Below are positions 16,320 through 24,740 of a DNA stretch of 64,000 bases, one piece after another. The number at the start of each line of letters is the position of its first letter. Within the stretch, counting starts at the first letter, position 1. Source of the DNA: Paenibacillus sp. NFR01. GTDB lineage: Bacteria > Bacillota > Bacilli > Paenibacillales > Paenibacillaceae. The DNA lies in contig NZ_FOIK01000001.1 of the NCBI RefSeq assembly GCF_900111565.1, positions 1,333,309-1,397,308 of the forward strand, given 5' to 3'. The position numbers were made by a program, and so were the translations under genes. The notes under the pieces were generated by a model. It was not told the origin of the DNA. It saw nothing but the letters and a program-made list of their open reading frames with translations, and searched no databases.

Positions 16320-16773
16320 ACCGGACTTCCTCCTTTGCCGCCGCCTCCAGCCGGGCGACCAGTTCTTTTTCGCCTCTCCGCGTATCCTTCGGTTTATAAG
16401 TCATGTAGCTCAGCGTTCTCCCAGACATCGCGGTCTTACGGATGCTGTGCACCATATACCGCTGCGCATCGGCCAGCGCCAGCTCGCCCGTTCCCGCAGG
16501 TACGCGGCATAACGCCACCGTTTCCGGGGGAGCGCCATCCTTAAAGGAACCGTTCTCAGGCGCATCCTGCAGGCTGTATTCAAACAGCGGCGTTGCCTCG
16601 GGCCGTTCGCCCGTGTCGGCAAAAGATTCGTAAAAAACGGTATAGGCGCGTTTTCCGGTTGGGCCCGACTGCTCGGCAGCTTCCCGTTCGGCAATCAACC
16701 TGCTGTTCTGATAAGCGAGCAATCCGGCTGCAAACAGCAGGAATACCACGACGCTTCCAATACTGACCAACAA
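16300..16773 (-). CDS. Membrane-anchored protein of unknown function
   Basis: This 157-residue protein starts with a TTG preceded by AGGTGAG. One N-terminal hydrophobic segment (IGSVVVFLLFAAGLLAYQ) is followed by a charged soluble domain containing RAYTVFYESFADTGERP and a late Arg/Lys-rich stretch. No catalytic motif is recognised. The 3' end overlaps the macro-domain gene by 20 bases, so they are expressed together. Whether the two products act together is unknown. Confidence 0.65.
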   Translation of the reverse strand: MLVSIGSVVVFLLFAAGLLAYQNSRLIAEREAAEQSGPTGKRAYTVFYESFADTGERPEATPLFEYSLQDAPENGSFKDGAPPETVALCRVPAGTGELALADAQRYMVHSIRKTAMSGRTLSYMTYKPKDTRRGEKELVARLEAAAKEEVRYADQNS

Positions 16774-16889
16774 AATCGGCTCACCTCATCTTATACCCGG
16801 AATGGTCTTTGCCGATTCTATATTATCATGTCCATGACGCGGCGGAAACGCCGTTTTAAAAAGTTATTTTGAAATATTCAGATTAACAG

Positions 16890-16918
16890 TTGAAACTTTT
16901 TGGGGCATGACTCATAAT
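16890..16918 (+). promoter_or_regulatory. Sigma-A promoter of the aldolase gene
   Basis: TTGAAA and CATAAT are spaced by 17 bases, about 55 bases before the ATG at 16975. Confidence 0.6.
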
Positions 16919-16974
16919 GAGGTTGTACATTTGGCTATTCAATCCATAGGAAATCAAGGAGGACTGAAGAGGAC

Positions 16975-17622
16975 ATGAAATTTTTCTTGGATACCGGAAA
17001 TATTGAAGAGATCAAACGGATTACCCGTCTCGGCCTGGTGGACGGCGTTACGACCAACCCATCGCTGATTGCCAAAGAAGGCCGGCTCTTTAAGGATGTC
17101 ATCAAAGAAATCGTTGAAATTGTTCCCGGACCGGTCAGCGCAGAAGTCATCGGCCTTAAAACCGAAGAAATGCTGAAAGAAGCTCTTGAAATCGCCGAAT
17201 GGGCACCGAACGTCGTGATCAAGCTGCCGATGACCGAAGACGGTCTCGAAGCCTGCTATGAATTGACGAAAAAAGGGATCAAAACCAATGTTACGCTGAT
17301 TTTCTCCGCCGCCCAGGGCCTGATGGCCGCCAAAGCCGGCGCAACGTACATCAGTCCGTTCGTCGGACGCCTCGACGACATCGGCGTGGACGGCATGAAG
17401 CTGATCAAGGATTTGAAGACGATCCTGACCAACTACGGCTTGAAATCCGAAATCATCGCCGCCAGCATCCGCAGCATTGCCCATGTGGAACAAGCGGCTA
17501 TTGCCGGCGCGCATATCGCGACCATTCCGGGCTCCCTGCTGCCTAGCCTGTGGAAACATCCGCTCACGGACAACGGAATTGCCCGTTTCCTGAAGGATTG
17601 GGAATCCGTACCGAAAGCTTAA
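16975..17622 (+). CDS. fsa: Fructose-6-phosphate aldolase / transaldolase (TalC type)
   Basis: This 215-residue TIM-barrel enzyme belongs to the small transaldolase family. Landmarks are [27 protein letters not shown], the Schiff-base lysine K83 in [19 protein letters not shown], and [13 protein letters not shown]. It either transfers dihydroxyacetone units in the pentose phosphate pathway or cleaves fructose 6-phosphate; sequence alone does not separate FSA from TalC. A consensus-like promoter lies upstream and a terminator follows, so the gene is monocistronic. Confidence 0.9.
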   Translation: MKFFLDTGNIEEIKRITRLGLVDGVTTNPSLIAKEGRLFKDVIKEIVEIVPGPVSAEVIGLKTEEMLKEALEIAEWAPNVVIKLPMTEDGLEACYELTKKGIKTNVTLIFSAAQGLMAAKAGATYISPFVGRLDDIGVDGMKLIKDLKTILTNYGLKSEIIAASIRSIAHVEQAAIAGAHIATIPGSLLPSLWKHPLTDNGIARFLKDWESVPKA

Positions 17623-17652
17623 CCGTATACGGGCTGCCATATACAGACCCAT

Positions 17653-17686
17653 GCCCTTTTCCGCTCCGGCGGGGAGGGCTTTTTTG
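17653..17686 (+). terminator. Terminator after the aldolase gene
   Basis: GCCCTTTTCCG and CGGGGAGGGC-type arms form a GC-rich stem followed by six T residues. Confidence 0.75.
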
Positions 17687-17729
17687 TTGTGCCGCAAAAA
17701 AAACACTAGGGCTGCAGCGATATAGTGCG

Positions 17730-17771
17730 GTTCGCGGTTCACAGTTCACGATTCACGATCCGCGGTTCCAG
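17730..17771. repeat. Six tandem copies of a degenerate 7-bp repeat
   Basis: Units read GTTCGCG, GTTCACA, GTTCACG, ATTCACG, ATCCGCG and GTTCCAG, an intergenic heptamer array with consensus GTTCACG. It lies between the aldolase terminator and the MarR promoter. Confidence 0.75.
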
Positions 17772-17779
17772 CCGCAGCA

Positions 17780-17822
17780 TTGACGCATTTAGTTGTCTTA
17801 GATATAATTGTTATGACAACTA
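17780..17822 (+). promoter_or_regulatory. Promoter and palindromic operator of the MarR-MFS operon
   Basis: TTGACG (17780-17785) and TATAAT (17803-17808) have 17-base spacing. A perfect inverted repeat, TAGTTGTC at 17790-17797 and GACAACTA at 17815-17822, brackets the -10 element and start site, the expected place for MarR autorepression. Confidence 0.78.
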
Positions 17823-17843
17823 ATTTGGCAAGGAGTTTTGAAC

Positions 17844-18296
17844 ATGGCTTATCCTTCCCCCCAGCAAATGCTCGGCTTCCTGCTCGGCATGACGTACCGG
17901 CGCATCTCCGCCGGATTTGCCAAAGCACTGAAGCCCTACGACATCACCCCTGAACAATGGTCCGTCCTGCTCATCGTTACCGGCCATGAAGGCGTCAACC
18001 AGAAGGAAATCGCCGCCGCTGCCGCCAAAGACCAGCCGACTACCGCACGTATTATCGAGCAGCTTCAGCGCAAGCAGTTTATTACCAAATGCGTCAGCCC
18101 GGCCGACCGCCGCGCTTTTTTGCTGTATGCCACCGATGCCGGCAAAACGCTGATCGCGGACACGCTGGCGCTCGAAGCGAATAATATCGAAGTCGCCGTA
18201 GCCGGACTGAGCGCTGAACAGCAAAACGATATGCTGCAAATGCTCCTGCAGATGAACCGCAACATAGAACTCACACATCCGGAAAAGGAGAACTGA
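17844..18296 (+). CDS. MarR-family regulator of the MFS pump
   Basis: This 150-residue regulator starts at ATG 17844, with AAGGAG 8 bases upstream; a TTG two codons earlier is too close to the site. The winged helix includes LTP-like EQWSVLLIVTGHEGVNQKEIAAAAAKDQPTTARIIEQLQ and the wing SPADRRAFLLYATDAGK. It is followed after 2 bases by the MFS gene. The promoter palindrome indicates autorepression relieved by a ligand of the pump. Confidence 0.86.
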   Translation: MAYPSPQQMLGFLLGMTYRRISAGFAKALKPYDITPEQWSVLLIVTGHEGVNQKEIAAAAAKDQPTTARIIEQLQRKQFITKCVSPADRRAFLLYATDAGKTLIADTLALEANNIEVAVAGLSAEQQNDMLQMLLQMNRNIELTHPEKEN

Positions 18297-18298
18297 AC

Positions 18299-19513
18299 TT
18301 GAACGATTACGAAGAACGCTTATGGACCAAGTCCTTTATCCTCTTGACCTTCTGTAACCTTATGCTGTTTACCGGGTTGCAGATGACGCTCTCGACACTC
18401 CCCGCTTATGCAAAAGACCATTTTGGTGCCTCGCCTCTGCAAATCAGCCTCGTCACCAGCCTGTTTGCGCTCAGCGCCATCGTCTCCCGCTTATTTGCCG
18501 GTAAAGCAATGGAACGCGGCGGCCGCAATTTACTGATCTACGGCGGCCTGGTCACCACCGTTGCCGCCATTGCTGGCTATGCTTTCGCCGGCAGCATGCT
18601 GGCCTTTCTGCTGCTGCGCATGCTCTTTGGCATCGGCTTCGGCATGGCCAGCACGGCGTTTCCGACCATGGCCTCGGACATTATCCCGCTGCGCCGCATG
18701 GGCGAAGGCATGGGCTATTTCGGCCTGTCCACCAGCCTGGCGATGTCCGCCGGTCCGCTCATGGGCCTCAGCCTGCTGGACGGTCCCGGCTTTGGTTCGC
18801 TGCTGCTCGCCGCAGGGATCGCCCTTGCGCTCATCGTGCCGCTTAGCCTGCGGTTGACAAGCCGCAAGCCGGTAGGCGCCCGTACCGCCTTGCGGCACGA
18901 GGACCCCGAGCCGCAGGAAACCGGCGGCATCCTGCGCAAGCTGGCGCTGCCCAGCCTGCTGAACTTCCTGATGTCGCTCTCCTACGGCGGGCTGCTCGGC
19001 TTTATGGCGCTGTTCGGCCAGGAAGCGCATCTCAGCCATGTGGCGTTGTTCTTCCTGTTCAACGCCGCAGCCGTCGTCATCGTCCGGCCATTGTCGGGAC
19101 GCATTTACGACCGGTACGGACCGGCGGCGATCATCGCCCCCGGCAGCCTGTTTATCATCGGCGGTCTTGTACTGCTATCCTTTGCCACCTCAAGCGCCGG
19201 ATTATTCCCGGCGGCGTTGTGCTACGGCATCGGCTTCGGCTCCATGCAGCCTGCCCTGCAGACCTGGATGATCCAGAGCGTTGCTCCGCGCCAGCGCGGC
19301 ACGGCCACCGGGCTGTTCTTCAACTCGCTGGATCTCGGTGTCGCGATCGGTACGATGATTCTCGGCGCCATCGCCCAGCAAACCGGCTATGCCGGTATGT
19401 ACCGCTTGTCGGCGCTGGCGCCCCTGCTCTTGCTGCTCTCCTTCGTTGCGGCGCAGGTGGCAGGCCGCAACCGAACAAACGCGGACGCAAACCACAAAGT
19501 GCTGGGGCAATAA
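18299..19513 (+). CDS. Major facilitator superfamily efflux transporter
   Basis: This 404-residue protein starts with TTG and has AAGGAG 8 bases upstream within the MarR gene end. Twelve hydrophobic segments are visible. The MFS motif A-like loop appears as RLFAGKAMERGGRNLL, and its counterpart in the second half as RPLSGRIYDRYGPAAI; RMLFGIGFGMASTAFPTMASD is a typical helix 4-5 segment. It likely exports drugs in exchange for protons, under the adjacent MarR regulator. Substrate unknown. Confidence 0.87.
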   Translation: MNDYEERLWTKSFILLTFCNLMLFTGLQMTLSTLPAYAKDHFGASPLQISLVTSLFALSAIVSRLFAGKAMERGGRNLLIYGGLVTTVAAIAGYAFAGSMLAFLLLRMLFGIGFGMASTAFPTMASDIIPLRRMGEGMGYFGLSTSLAMSAGPLMGLSLLDGPGFGSLLLAAGIALALIVPLSLRLTSRKPVGARTALRHEDPEPQETGGILRKLALPSLLNFLMSLSYGGLLGFMALFGQEAHLSHVALFFLFNAAAVVIVRPLSGRIYDRYGPAAIIAPGSLFIIGGLVLLSFATSSAGLFPAALCYGIGFGSMQPALQTWMIQSVAPRQRGTATGLFFNSLDLGVAIGTMILGAIAQQTGYAGMYRLSALAPLLLLLSFVAAQVAGRNRTNADANHKVLGQ

Positions 19514-19541
19514 ACGCATTCATTACGAAACGCTGCCATGC

Positions 19542-19593
19542 AAAAAGCCGGGCTGCTTCCTCCGCCTTATGGAGGATCGCAGCCCGGCTTTTT
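19542..19593. terminator. Strong bidirectional terminator
   Basis: A 15-base perfect stem, AAAAAGCCGGGCTGC with its complement, has an inner CCTCCGC/ATGGAGG stem. It separates the convergent MFS and helD genes. Confidence 0.9.
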
Positions 19594-19604
19594 CACTTTC
19601 GTTA

Positions 19605-21959
19605 TTACTCCGCTCGCGCGCCAGCACCTACCGTCTGCCGGGCATCCTGCAGAAAAGCATTCGGCTGCCCCAGGCTGTAGATATGCAGCAGATGCATCGC
19701 CCGCGTGCAGGCCGTATAAAACAGCTTGCGCTCATGCTCCCTGCCGTAGCGCTCCGCCGAGCCGTCGTAAATGATAACGGCATCGAACTCGACGCCTTTC
19801 GCCAGATAGGCCGGCAGCACCAGCGTGCCTTTCTGGAAGTTCGGCGTTTCCTTGGTCACCAGCCGTACCGGCAGGCTGTCTTTCAGCTTTCCGTAGACCG
19901 CAGCGCTTTCTTCGGCGGTTTTGCAGATGACCGCAACATAATTGTAGCCGGCGGCATGAATGTCTCTAACATCCTGCTTGACGGCTTCAAGCAGATCCGT
20001 TTCGCAGTTGACGACCGTCAGCGACGGCGCCTCGCCGCGGCGGTTGAACGGTACGATATGTTCTCCCCCCGGGATCATCGCCTTCGTGTATTCCACGATT
20101 TCGTACGTGGAGCGATAGCTGCGGGTTAGCGAAATGACCTCGGTATTCTCCTCGCCGTAAATGCTGACCAGCCCGGACAATTCGCCGAGTACTTCGCCCT
20201 GGGCGAAAATCGCCTGGTTTAAATCGCCCAGCACCGTTATTTTGGCCCGCGGGAACAGCCGCCGGATAAACTCGAGCTGGAACGGCGAATAATCCTGCAC
20301 TTCGTCGATAATGACATGCCGGATCCGCGTATTGGTGCGGAAGCCCTGGCTCAGCTCCTTCAAATACAGGAACGGCGTTGCATCCTCGTAGCTCATGCCG
20401 CCCTCCGACAGCGTCTCCAGCGTCTGCCGGCAGATGCCTGCCCACGCTTCAGGCAATTTGGCGCCCTCGTTTAAACGTTCCAGCAGCTCACGGTCCTGGA
20501 ACAGCCGGCAGTACATGCCCGGCACATCGACAAACCGGCCGCGCTTGATCCAGCTGCGCAGCGGCTTCAGCCGCTGGCTGACGACATATCGCGCCAGCAT
20601 GCTCTTCTCCGCCTCGAAATCGTCGAAGCTATCGTCATGTGCGCCTCCCTTGCGGCGCACCGCCTGATACGCGCGCTGGTAATCGCTGGTGTCGAGCAGC
20701 TCGATCTGCTCTTCCACCCATGCGCTGTCGCGCTCTTCCGCCGCAAACGCCGCGATGCGCTTGAGCAGCCACCCGGTCATCAGCTCGATCCGGTTGGCCA
20801 GCTTGATGTTCGCGTCATAGCCGTAGAATTGCCGCTCCATTTCGTCGCGGCTTACGATTGCCCGCCCCTGGAACATCAGCGGCTTGAACCTCATGCCTTC
20901 ATGCTCTAGCAAAGACGCATACCGGCGGATGCAGTTCAGAAACTGAACCGAGGATTTATACGAAATGCCCTCCCGGCGAAGCGTCGCCTCCGGACTGTCC
21001 GGCGTGTTCAGCAGCATTTCCGCCTGGCTGAATACATCCTCGAGCTGGAATTCCTGGCTGAGCCGGTGCTCGAGATACATTTGGAAGGTCGTCTGCTGCA
21101 TGTTGTCTTCGCCAAGCTCCGGAAGCACTGTCGAGACATAGCTGTTGAACAGCGGGTTCGGCGAAAATAACAGCATTTGATCGGCCTCAAGCACGCTGCG
21201 GTATTTATACAGCAGATACGCGACGCGCTGCAGGGCCGCCGAGGTTTTGCCGCTGCCCGCGGCCCCTTGCACAACCAGCATACGGCTTCTGTCATTACGG
21301 ATGACCGCATTCTGTTCTTTCTGGATCGTAGCGACGATTGATTTCATCTTGTCGTCCGCGCTGTGGCTGAGCACCTGCTGCAGCAGCTCGTCCCCGATCG
21401 TCATTCCGGTATCGAACATCACTTCGATTTGGCCGTCCTCGATCACGAATTGCCGTTTCAGCTCCATCCTGCCAGAGACCGTGCCCCCGGGCGTCTCGTA
21501 GGCGGCCGGGCCTGGCGCGCCGTCGTAATAGAGGCTGGAGATCGGTGCCCGCCAGTCGTAGATCAGGAAGGTGCCGTCGTCGTCCATCAGCGAGCCGATG
21601 CCGAGATAGATTTGTTCGGCCGCCGTATTCGGGTCCTCCGCAAAATCGATCCGCCCGAAATAGGGGGAATCGATCAGCTTGCGGTATTTTTTCAACGCTT
21701 TGCTTGACTGCAAGTGATGCCGTTCGCGTTCGTTCAATATTTGCGACTGCTGCCGCAAGCTGGTCGACGTCTCTCCCAGATCGTCCGGGCTGCTGAAATT
21801 GACGGTAACTTCATCCCAGAAATCCTTACGCATATCCACCACATCCGTGCGGTGCATCCCCAATTCCTCCGACAAACGCCGGATATGGGCGGCAAGCAGC
21901 TTCGTAATGCCGTTCACGCGGTTCTGTTCGGCTTGCCACAGATTGTCCTGCTTCTCCAC
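19605..21959 (-). CDS. helD: HelD RNA polymerase recycling ATPase
   Basis: This 784-residue SF1 helicase-like protein matches HelD/YvgS, which removes stalled RNA polymerase from nucleic acid. The N-terminal coiled coil (residues 1-100) enters the secondary channel in known structures. GTFLIYDWRAPISSLYYD is a family hallmark, and Walker A is G232-T239 (GAAGSGKTS). Later motifs are HVIIDEVQDYSPFQLEF (motif II), TVLGDLNQAIF, LTRSYRST (motif IV) and CTRAMHLLHIY (motif VI). Length is normal. It is monocistronic, ending at the shared terminator at 19542-19593. Confidence 0.92.
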   Translation of the reverse strand: MEKQDNLWQAEQNRVNGITKLLAAHIRRLSEELGMHRTDVVDMRKDFWDEVTVNFSSPDDLGETSTSLRQQSQILNERERHHLQSSKALKKYRKLIDSPYFGRIDFAEDPNTAAEQIYLGIGSLMDDDGTFLIYDWRAPISSLYYDGAPGPAAYETPGGTVSGRMELKRQFVIEDGQIEVMFDTGMTIGDELLQQVLSHSADDKMKSIVATIQKEQNAVIRNDRSRMLVVQGAAGSGKTSAALQRVAYLLYKYRSVLEADQMLLFSPNPLFNSYVSTVLPELGEDNMQQTTFQMYLEHRLSQEFQLEDVFSQAEMLLNTPDSPEATLRREGISYKSSVQFLNCIRRYASLLEHEGMRFKPLMFQGRAIVSRDEMERQFYGYDANIKLANRIELMTGWLLKRIAAFAAEERDSAWVEEQIELLDTSDYQRAYQAVRRKGGAHDDSFDDFEAEKSMLARYVVSQRLKPLRSWIKRGRFVDVPGMYCRLFQDRELLERLNEGAKLPEAWAGICRQTLETLSEGGMSYEDATPFLYLKELSQGFRTNTRIRHVIIDEVQDYSPFQLEFIRRLFPRAKITVLGDLNQAIFAQGEVLGELSGLVSIYGEENTEVISLTRSYRSTYEIVEYTKAMIPGGEHIVPFNRRGEAPSLTVVNCETDLLEAVKQDVRDIHAAGYNYVAVICKTAEESAAVYGKLKDSLPVRLVTKETPNFQKGTLVLPAYLAKGVEFDAVIIYDGSAERYGREHERKLFYTACTRAMHLLHIYSLGQPNAFLQDARQTVGAGARAE

Positions 21960-21982
21960 TGCAATTCATCCCCTTCAAAAGG

Positions 21983-22011
21983 TTGACATCAAACTCCTTA
22001 CGTGGTATAAT
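21983..22011 (+). promoter_or_regulatory. Perfect consensus sigma-A promoter facing a gene-less stretch
   Basis: TTGACA, a 17-base spacer and TATAAT, with an extended -10 TG one base upstream. It is the only perfect consensus promoter I found here and points away from helD into a region with no annotated plus-strand gene. Confidence 0.85.
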
Positions 22012-22017
22012 TACCGT

Positions 22018-22143
22018 TGAGGAGTTGCGTTTTTATGAACGTGATTATCTCATATTTTTTTATTGTAGCAATTTTTGCTATCCTTTTCAAGGTGATTTCG
22101 CTCGTTCCACATATGTTGCCGGTCCTAAGGGACCGGCTTTTTT
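22018..22143 (+). ncRNA. Candidate small RNA of about 126 nt
   Basis: Transcription from the promoter at 21983-22011 would start near 22018. It would end at a strong terminator: 8-bp stem GCCGGTCC/GGACCGGC at 22118-22137, loop TAAG, then six T residues. Inside is GAGGAG and an ATG at 22035 opening a very hydrophobic frame (MNVIISYFFIVAIFAILFKV...). That frame has no stop before the hairpin, so it may not be a simple coding gene. It could be a regulatory RNA, possibly a partner for the Hfq-like protein, or a small membrane-peptide message. I do not recognise an RNA family. Confidence 0.6.
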
Positions 22144-22190
22144 ATGTTATGTTCGCTGTCCGGCCGCCGTTGTCCTTGTCCACTTCCGGC

Positions 22191-23222
22191 TTATTCTTTT
22201 TCCTCGCCGGTTTGCCGGTGAATTTGGTCCGCGACCTTGTCCAGACGTTCGAGCTGGTAACCGTAATCATAGATGGCGGCAGCCACGATGGATAAGCGGA
22301 GCTGCCCCGCTTTCTCCGCATCATACCGGCGGATCGCTGTTTCAAGAAAGCGGTCGTTCTGCAGGCTGATCGGATCCGCATCCACGACGCCAGGCTTTAA
22401 TTTGTCCTCGAATTTCAGCAAGATCGACTCATGATATTTGATCAGCTGCTCCAGATGGCCGTCAAACAACCGGTCGGTGTACTCGCTTCGCTCGGCCTGG
22501 AAATAGTGGCGGTCGATCGCTTCCAGCACTTCAGCCCCCTTTTGCAGGGAAGCCAGCAGATTTTTATAAACAACCATTTTACGGGTTTCACTGTATTTCG
22601 CCCGCTTTAGCTTCTTTTGCTCCTCTTCGAACAAGGCATATTTGTCGGCCAAGGCGCGGATCGAACCCTCGAGCGCGTTTTTTTGGTCGCGGAACACATT
22701 TTCCTTCATTTCATCCGATACCGCGGTGCGCAGCAGCAATGAAAGGCTCGAAAACACCTTTTCGATCTGCTGGATGTATTGTTTATGCGGCTTCGGCGGA
22801 AGGACAGTCAGGTTAATGACGAATGCGGAGGCAATGCCCGTGAGCGTCAGCAGGTATCGCGTCAGCGCGAACTCCCACTGGCCGGACGCCTCCATCACCG
22901 AAATCACCGTAACCAACGACAGGCCGATCGTGTCTGCGCGCTTGATTTTCATGCTGATCATGATGACCAGAATACATACCAGCCCGACCGCGATCGGTTC
23001 ATTGGAAAGCAGCCTGCCGCCGAGCAGGGCCAAAACCGCACCGAGCGTACTGGTCAGCGTCTGGTCCAGAAAATACCGCCAGGACCTGTAGATCGAGGGC
23101 TGCATGGCGAAGATGGCCGCGATGGCCGCGCCAACCGGTGACGAAAATTTCAATAACATGGATAAATACAGGGCAAGCGTCACCGCCAGCCCGGTTTTAA
23201 GAATGCGGGCGCCAAAGGCCAC
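22191..23222 (-). CDS. Aromatic acid exporter family (FUSC-like) membrane protein
   Basis: This 343-residue protein has about five to six transmembrane helices in residues 5-145 (e.g. TGLAVTLALYLSMLLKF, VGAAIAAIFAMQPSIYRSW). A long cytoplasmic helical domain follows, with FEEEQKKLKRAKYSETRKMVVYKNLLAS. That layout fits the Gram-positive ArAE_1/DUF939 family, distantly related to bacterial FUSC exporters. Substrate and direction are unproven. It stands alone between helD and a plus-strand gene. Confidence 0.82.
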   Translation of the reverse strand: MAFGARILKTGLAVTLALYLSMLLKFSSPVGAAIAAIFAMQPSIYRSWRYFLDQTLTSTLGAVLALLGGRLLSNEPIAVGLVCILVIMISMKIKRADTIGLSLVTVISVMEASGQWEFALTRYLLTLTGIASAFVINLTVLPPKPHKQYIQQIEKVFSSLSLLLRTAVSDEMKENVFRDQKNALEGSIRALADKYALFEEEQKKLKRAKYSETRKMVVYKNLLASLQKGAEVLEAIDRHYFQAERSEYTDRLFDGHLEQLIKYHESILLKFEDKLKPGVVDADPISLQNDRFLETAIRRYDAEKAGQLRLSIVAAAIYDYGYQLERLDKVADQIHRQTGEEKE

Positions 23223-23450
23223 GGGATTTCCCTCCTTCTAAAGTGATCTGGCGCGAAGAGGCCCGTTTACAAGCACTTTATGTATAACTTTGGGCATTTA
23301 GGCCAATTTATAAGAATTGCATATGTTTTTATTACCCATGAAGCCGGCTGGCGAATTTTAGTATGCCTTAAGCCCGCTTTCAGGATTCTTTCAGCTTTCG
23401 GGGAATACTGGGTACGGCACTGCCAAGTTCCTGAAAAGGAGGTGAATGAT

Positions 23451-23954
23451 ATGAAACGTTGCCTTCAAACGGCCGCCGCTTTGGCAGCGGCCGCGATGAT
23501 CGCACTCGTGCCGGCTCCGCACTCCGCGTCCGCCGCACCCGGCGACTTGTCCACGGCGGCGCCGGATTCCGCGGATGCAGGCACAGCAAAACCGCATCCC
23601 CGTCACGGGCACGGCGGCTTCCGCACCGGCGGGCCTTTCATCTTCAATGAATCGGCCAAGCTGTTCGGGCTGAGCCGCGATGAGCTTGCCGCCAGTTTGA
23701 AAAGCGGAAAAACGCTCTACCAGCTGGCCAAAGAGAAAAAGGGCTGGAGCGAAGACGATTACATCCAGAAACTGAGCGAGGTGGCTAGCGCCAAGCTGGA
23801 CGAATCGGTGAAGAGCGGCAAACTGACGGCAGATGAAGTCAGCAAGCTGAAAGCCGGACTCCCGGCCCTCATTAAGCTGAGCATCAGCCATGCCGAGCAG
23901 TTCCACACGAAAAAACCGGCCGGGGTCAACTATCTCAAGCAGAACGAATCCTGA
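23451..23954 (+). CDS. Secreted small helical-domain protein
   Basis: The ATG at 23451 follows AAAGGAGGTGA. Residues 1-29 form a signal peptide (KRCLQTAAALAAAAMIALVPAPHSASA, cleavage near ASA). A Pro/His/Gly-rich linker (HPRHGHGGFR) leads to a domain of short helices: AKLFGLSRDELAASLKSGKTLYQLAKEKK, and AKLDESVKSGKLTADEVSKLKAGLP. This pattern recurs in secreted Bacillales proteins of unknown role. The product (167 residues before processing) is probably exported outside the membrane. A terminator follows. Confidence 0.72.
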   Translation: MKRCLQTAAALAAAAMIALVPAPHSASAAPGDLSTAAPDSADAGTAKPHPRHGHGGFRTGGPFIFNESAKLFGLSRDELAASLKSGKTLYQLAKEKKGWSEDDYIQKLSEVASAKLDESVKSGKLTADEVSKLKAGLPALIKLSISHAEQFHTKKPAGVNYLKQNES

Positions 23955-23975
23955 TCCTCGCATGTCTTTACCTTG

Positions 23976-24016
23976 AACGGATATCCCCTTACGTGAAGCG
24001 GGATGTCCGTTTTTTC
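23976..24016 (+). terminator. Terminator after the secreted-protein gene
   Basis: AACGGATATCCC and GGGATGTCCGTT arms with a 12-base loop are followed by a T-run. Confidence 0.75.
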
Positions 24017-24024
24017 GGCTCAGC

Positions 24025-24678
24025 CTAACGTCTCCCCGCTCCGCTTCGTCTGCTGCGGTAGGCTTCAAACAGGCCGATCGAGAGCATCAGCCAAGCGCCG
24101 CTGGCGGCATATCCGCCGATTACGTCGCTGGGATAATGTACGCCCAGATAAATCCGGCTCCATCCGATGCCGGCGGTCATCGCCACCGCAAAGGCAGCCA
24201 GCACAAACCTCTCCCGGCGGTTGCGCATGTGACGCCACAGCAGGTAAGCCAGCCCGCCATACAGCGAAAAAGCCGCCATCGAGTGGCCGCTCGGAAAGCT
24301 GTAGCCGATTTCTTCGATGATGCGGTGAATATCGGGCCGCTCGCGATGGAACCAAGCTTTAATCAGCTTGTTCAGGAGGAGCGAACCGATGGAAACCCAC
24401 AGAAAGAATACCAGCTCCATCCGGTGCTTCAGGAAAAAAAACAGCACGGCCATAGCGGCTAGCGAAATGCCGATGGCCAGTTTGGTGGACCCGACCAGCG
24501 ATAGACCTTTGGCCAGGGCAGTCAGGCGATCCGATTCCGCGCTCTGAACGAACGAGATGACCGATTCATCGAATGCGCTCACCCGGCCCGACAACACATA
24601 CAATGCAATTGCTGCAAAGAACAACAAAAAAAGAACGAACAGGCGGAAGCCTCTGGCTCCCCCATGATAATTGTACAT
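24025..24678 (-). CDS. PAP2-family membrane phosphatase
   Basis: This 217-residue integral membrane protein has the three PAP2 active-site motifs: KAWFHRERP (KX6RP), SFPSGHS with the catalytic His, and SRIYLGVHYPSD (SRX5HX3D). Six hydrophobic segments are visible. Such enzymes dephosphorylate undecaprenyl pyrophosphate, phosphatidylglycerophosphate or related lipids on the outer face; which one cannot be told. It is divergent from the hfq-like gene. Confidence 0.9.
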   Translation of the reverse strand: MYNYHGGARGFRLFVLFLLFFAAIALYVLSGRVSAFDESVISFVQSAESDRLTALAKGLSLVGSTKLAIGISLAAMAVLFFFLKHRMELVFFLWVSIGSLLLNKLIKAWFHRERPDIHRIIEEIGYSFPSGHSMAAFSLYGGLAYLLWRHMRNRRERFVLAAFAVAMTAGIGWSRIYLGVHYPSDVIGGYAASGAWLMLSIGLFEAYRSRRSGAGRR

Positions 24679-24701
24679 ATAATCCCCCTCGGTGGTATAA
24701 T
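24671..24701 (+). promoter_or_regulatory. Possible promoter of the Hfq-like gene
   Basis: TATAAT at 24696-24701 is a perfect -10; TTGTAC at 24671-24676 is a -35 at a long 19-base spacing. Confidence 0.4.
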
Positions 24702-24740
24702 CGCTGTGAGTAGACTAACTAAAAATGGAGTGCTGCCATT

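Noticed and set aside
22035..22295. Hydrophobic plus-strand frame as an 87-aa gene
   Set aside because: A strong terminator interrupts it at 22118-22143 and its 3' third is antisense to the exporter gene. Kept only as a possible peptide within the RNA candidate.
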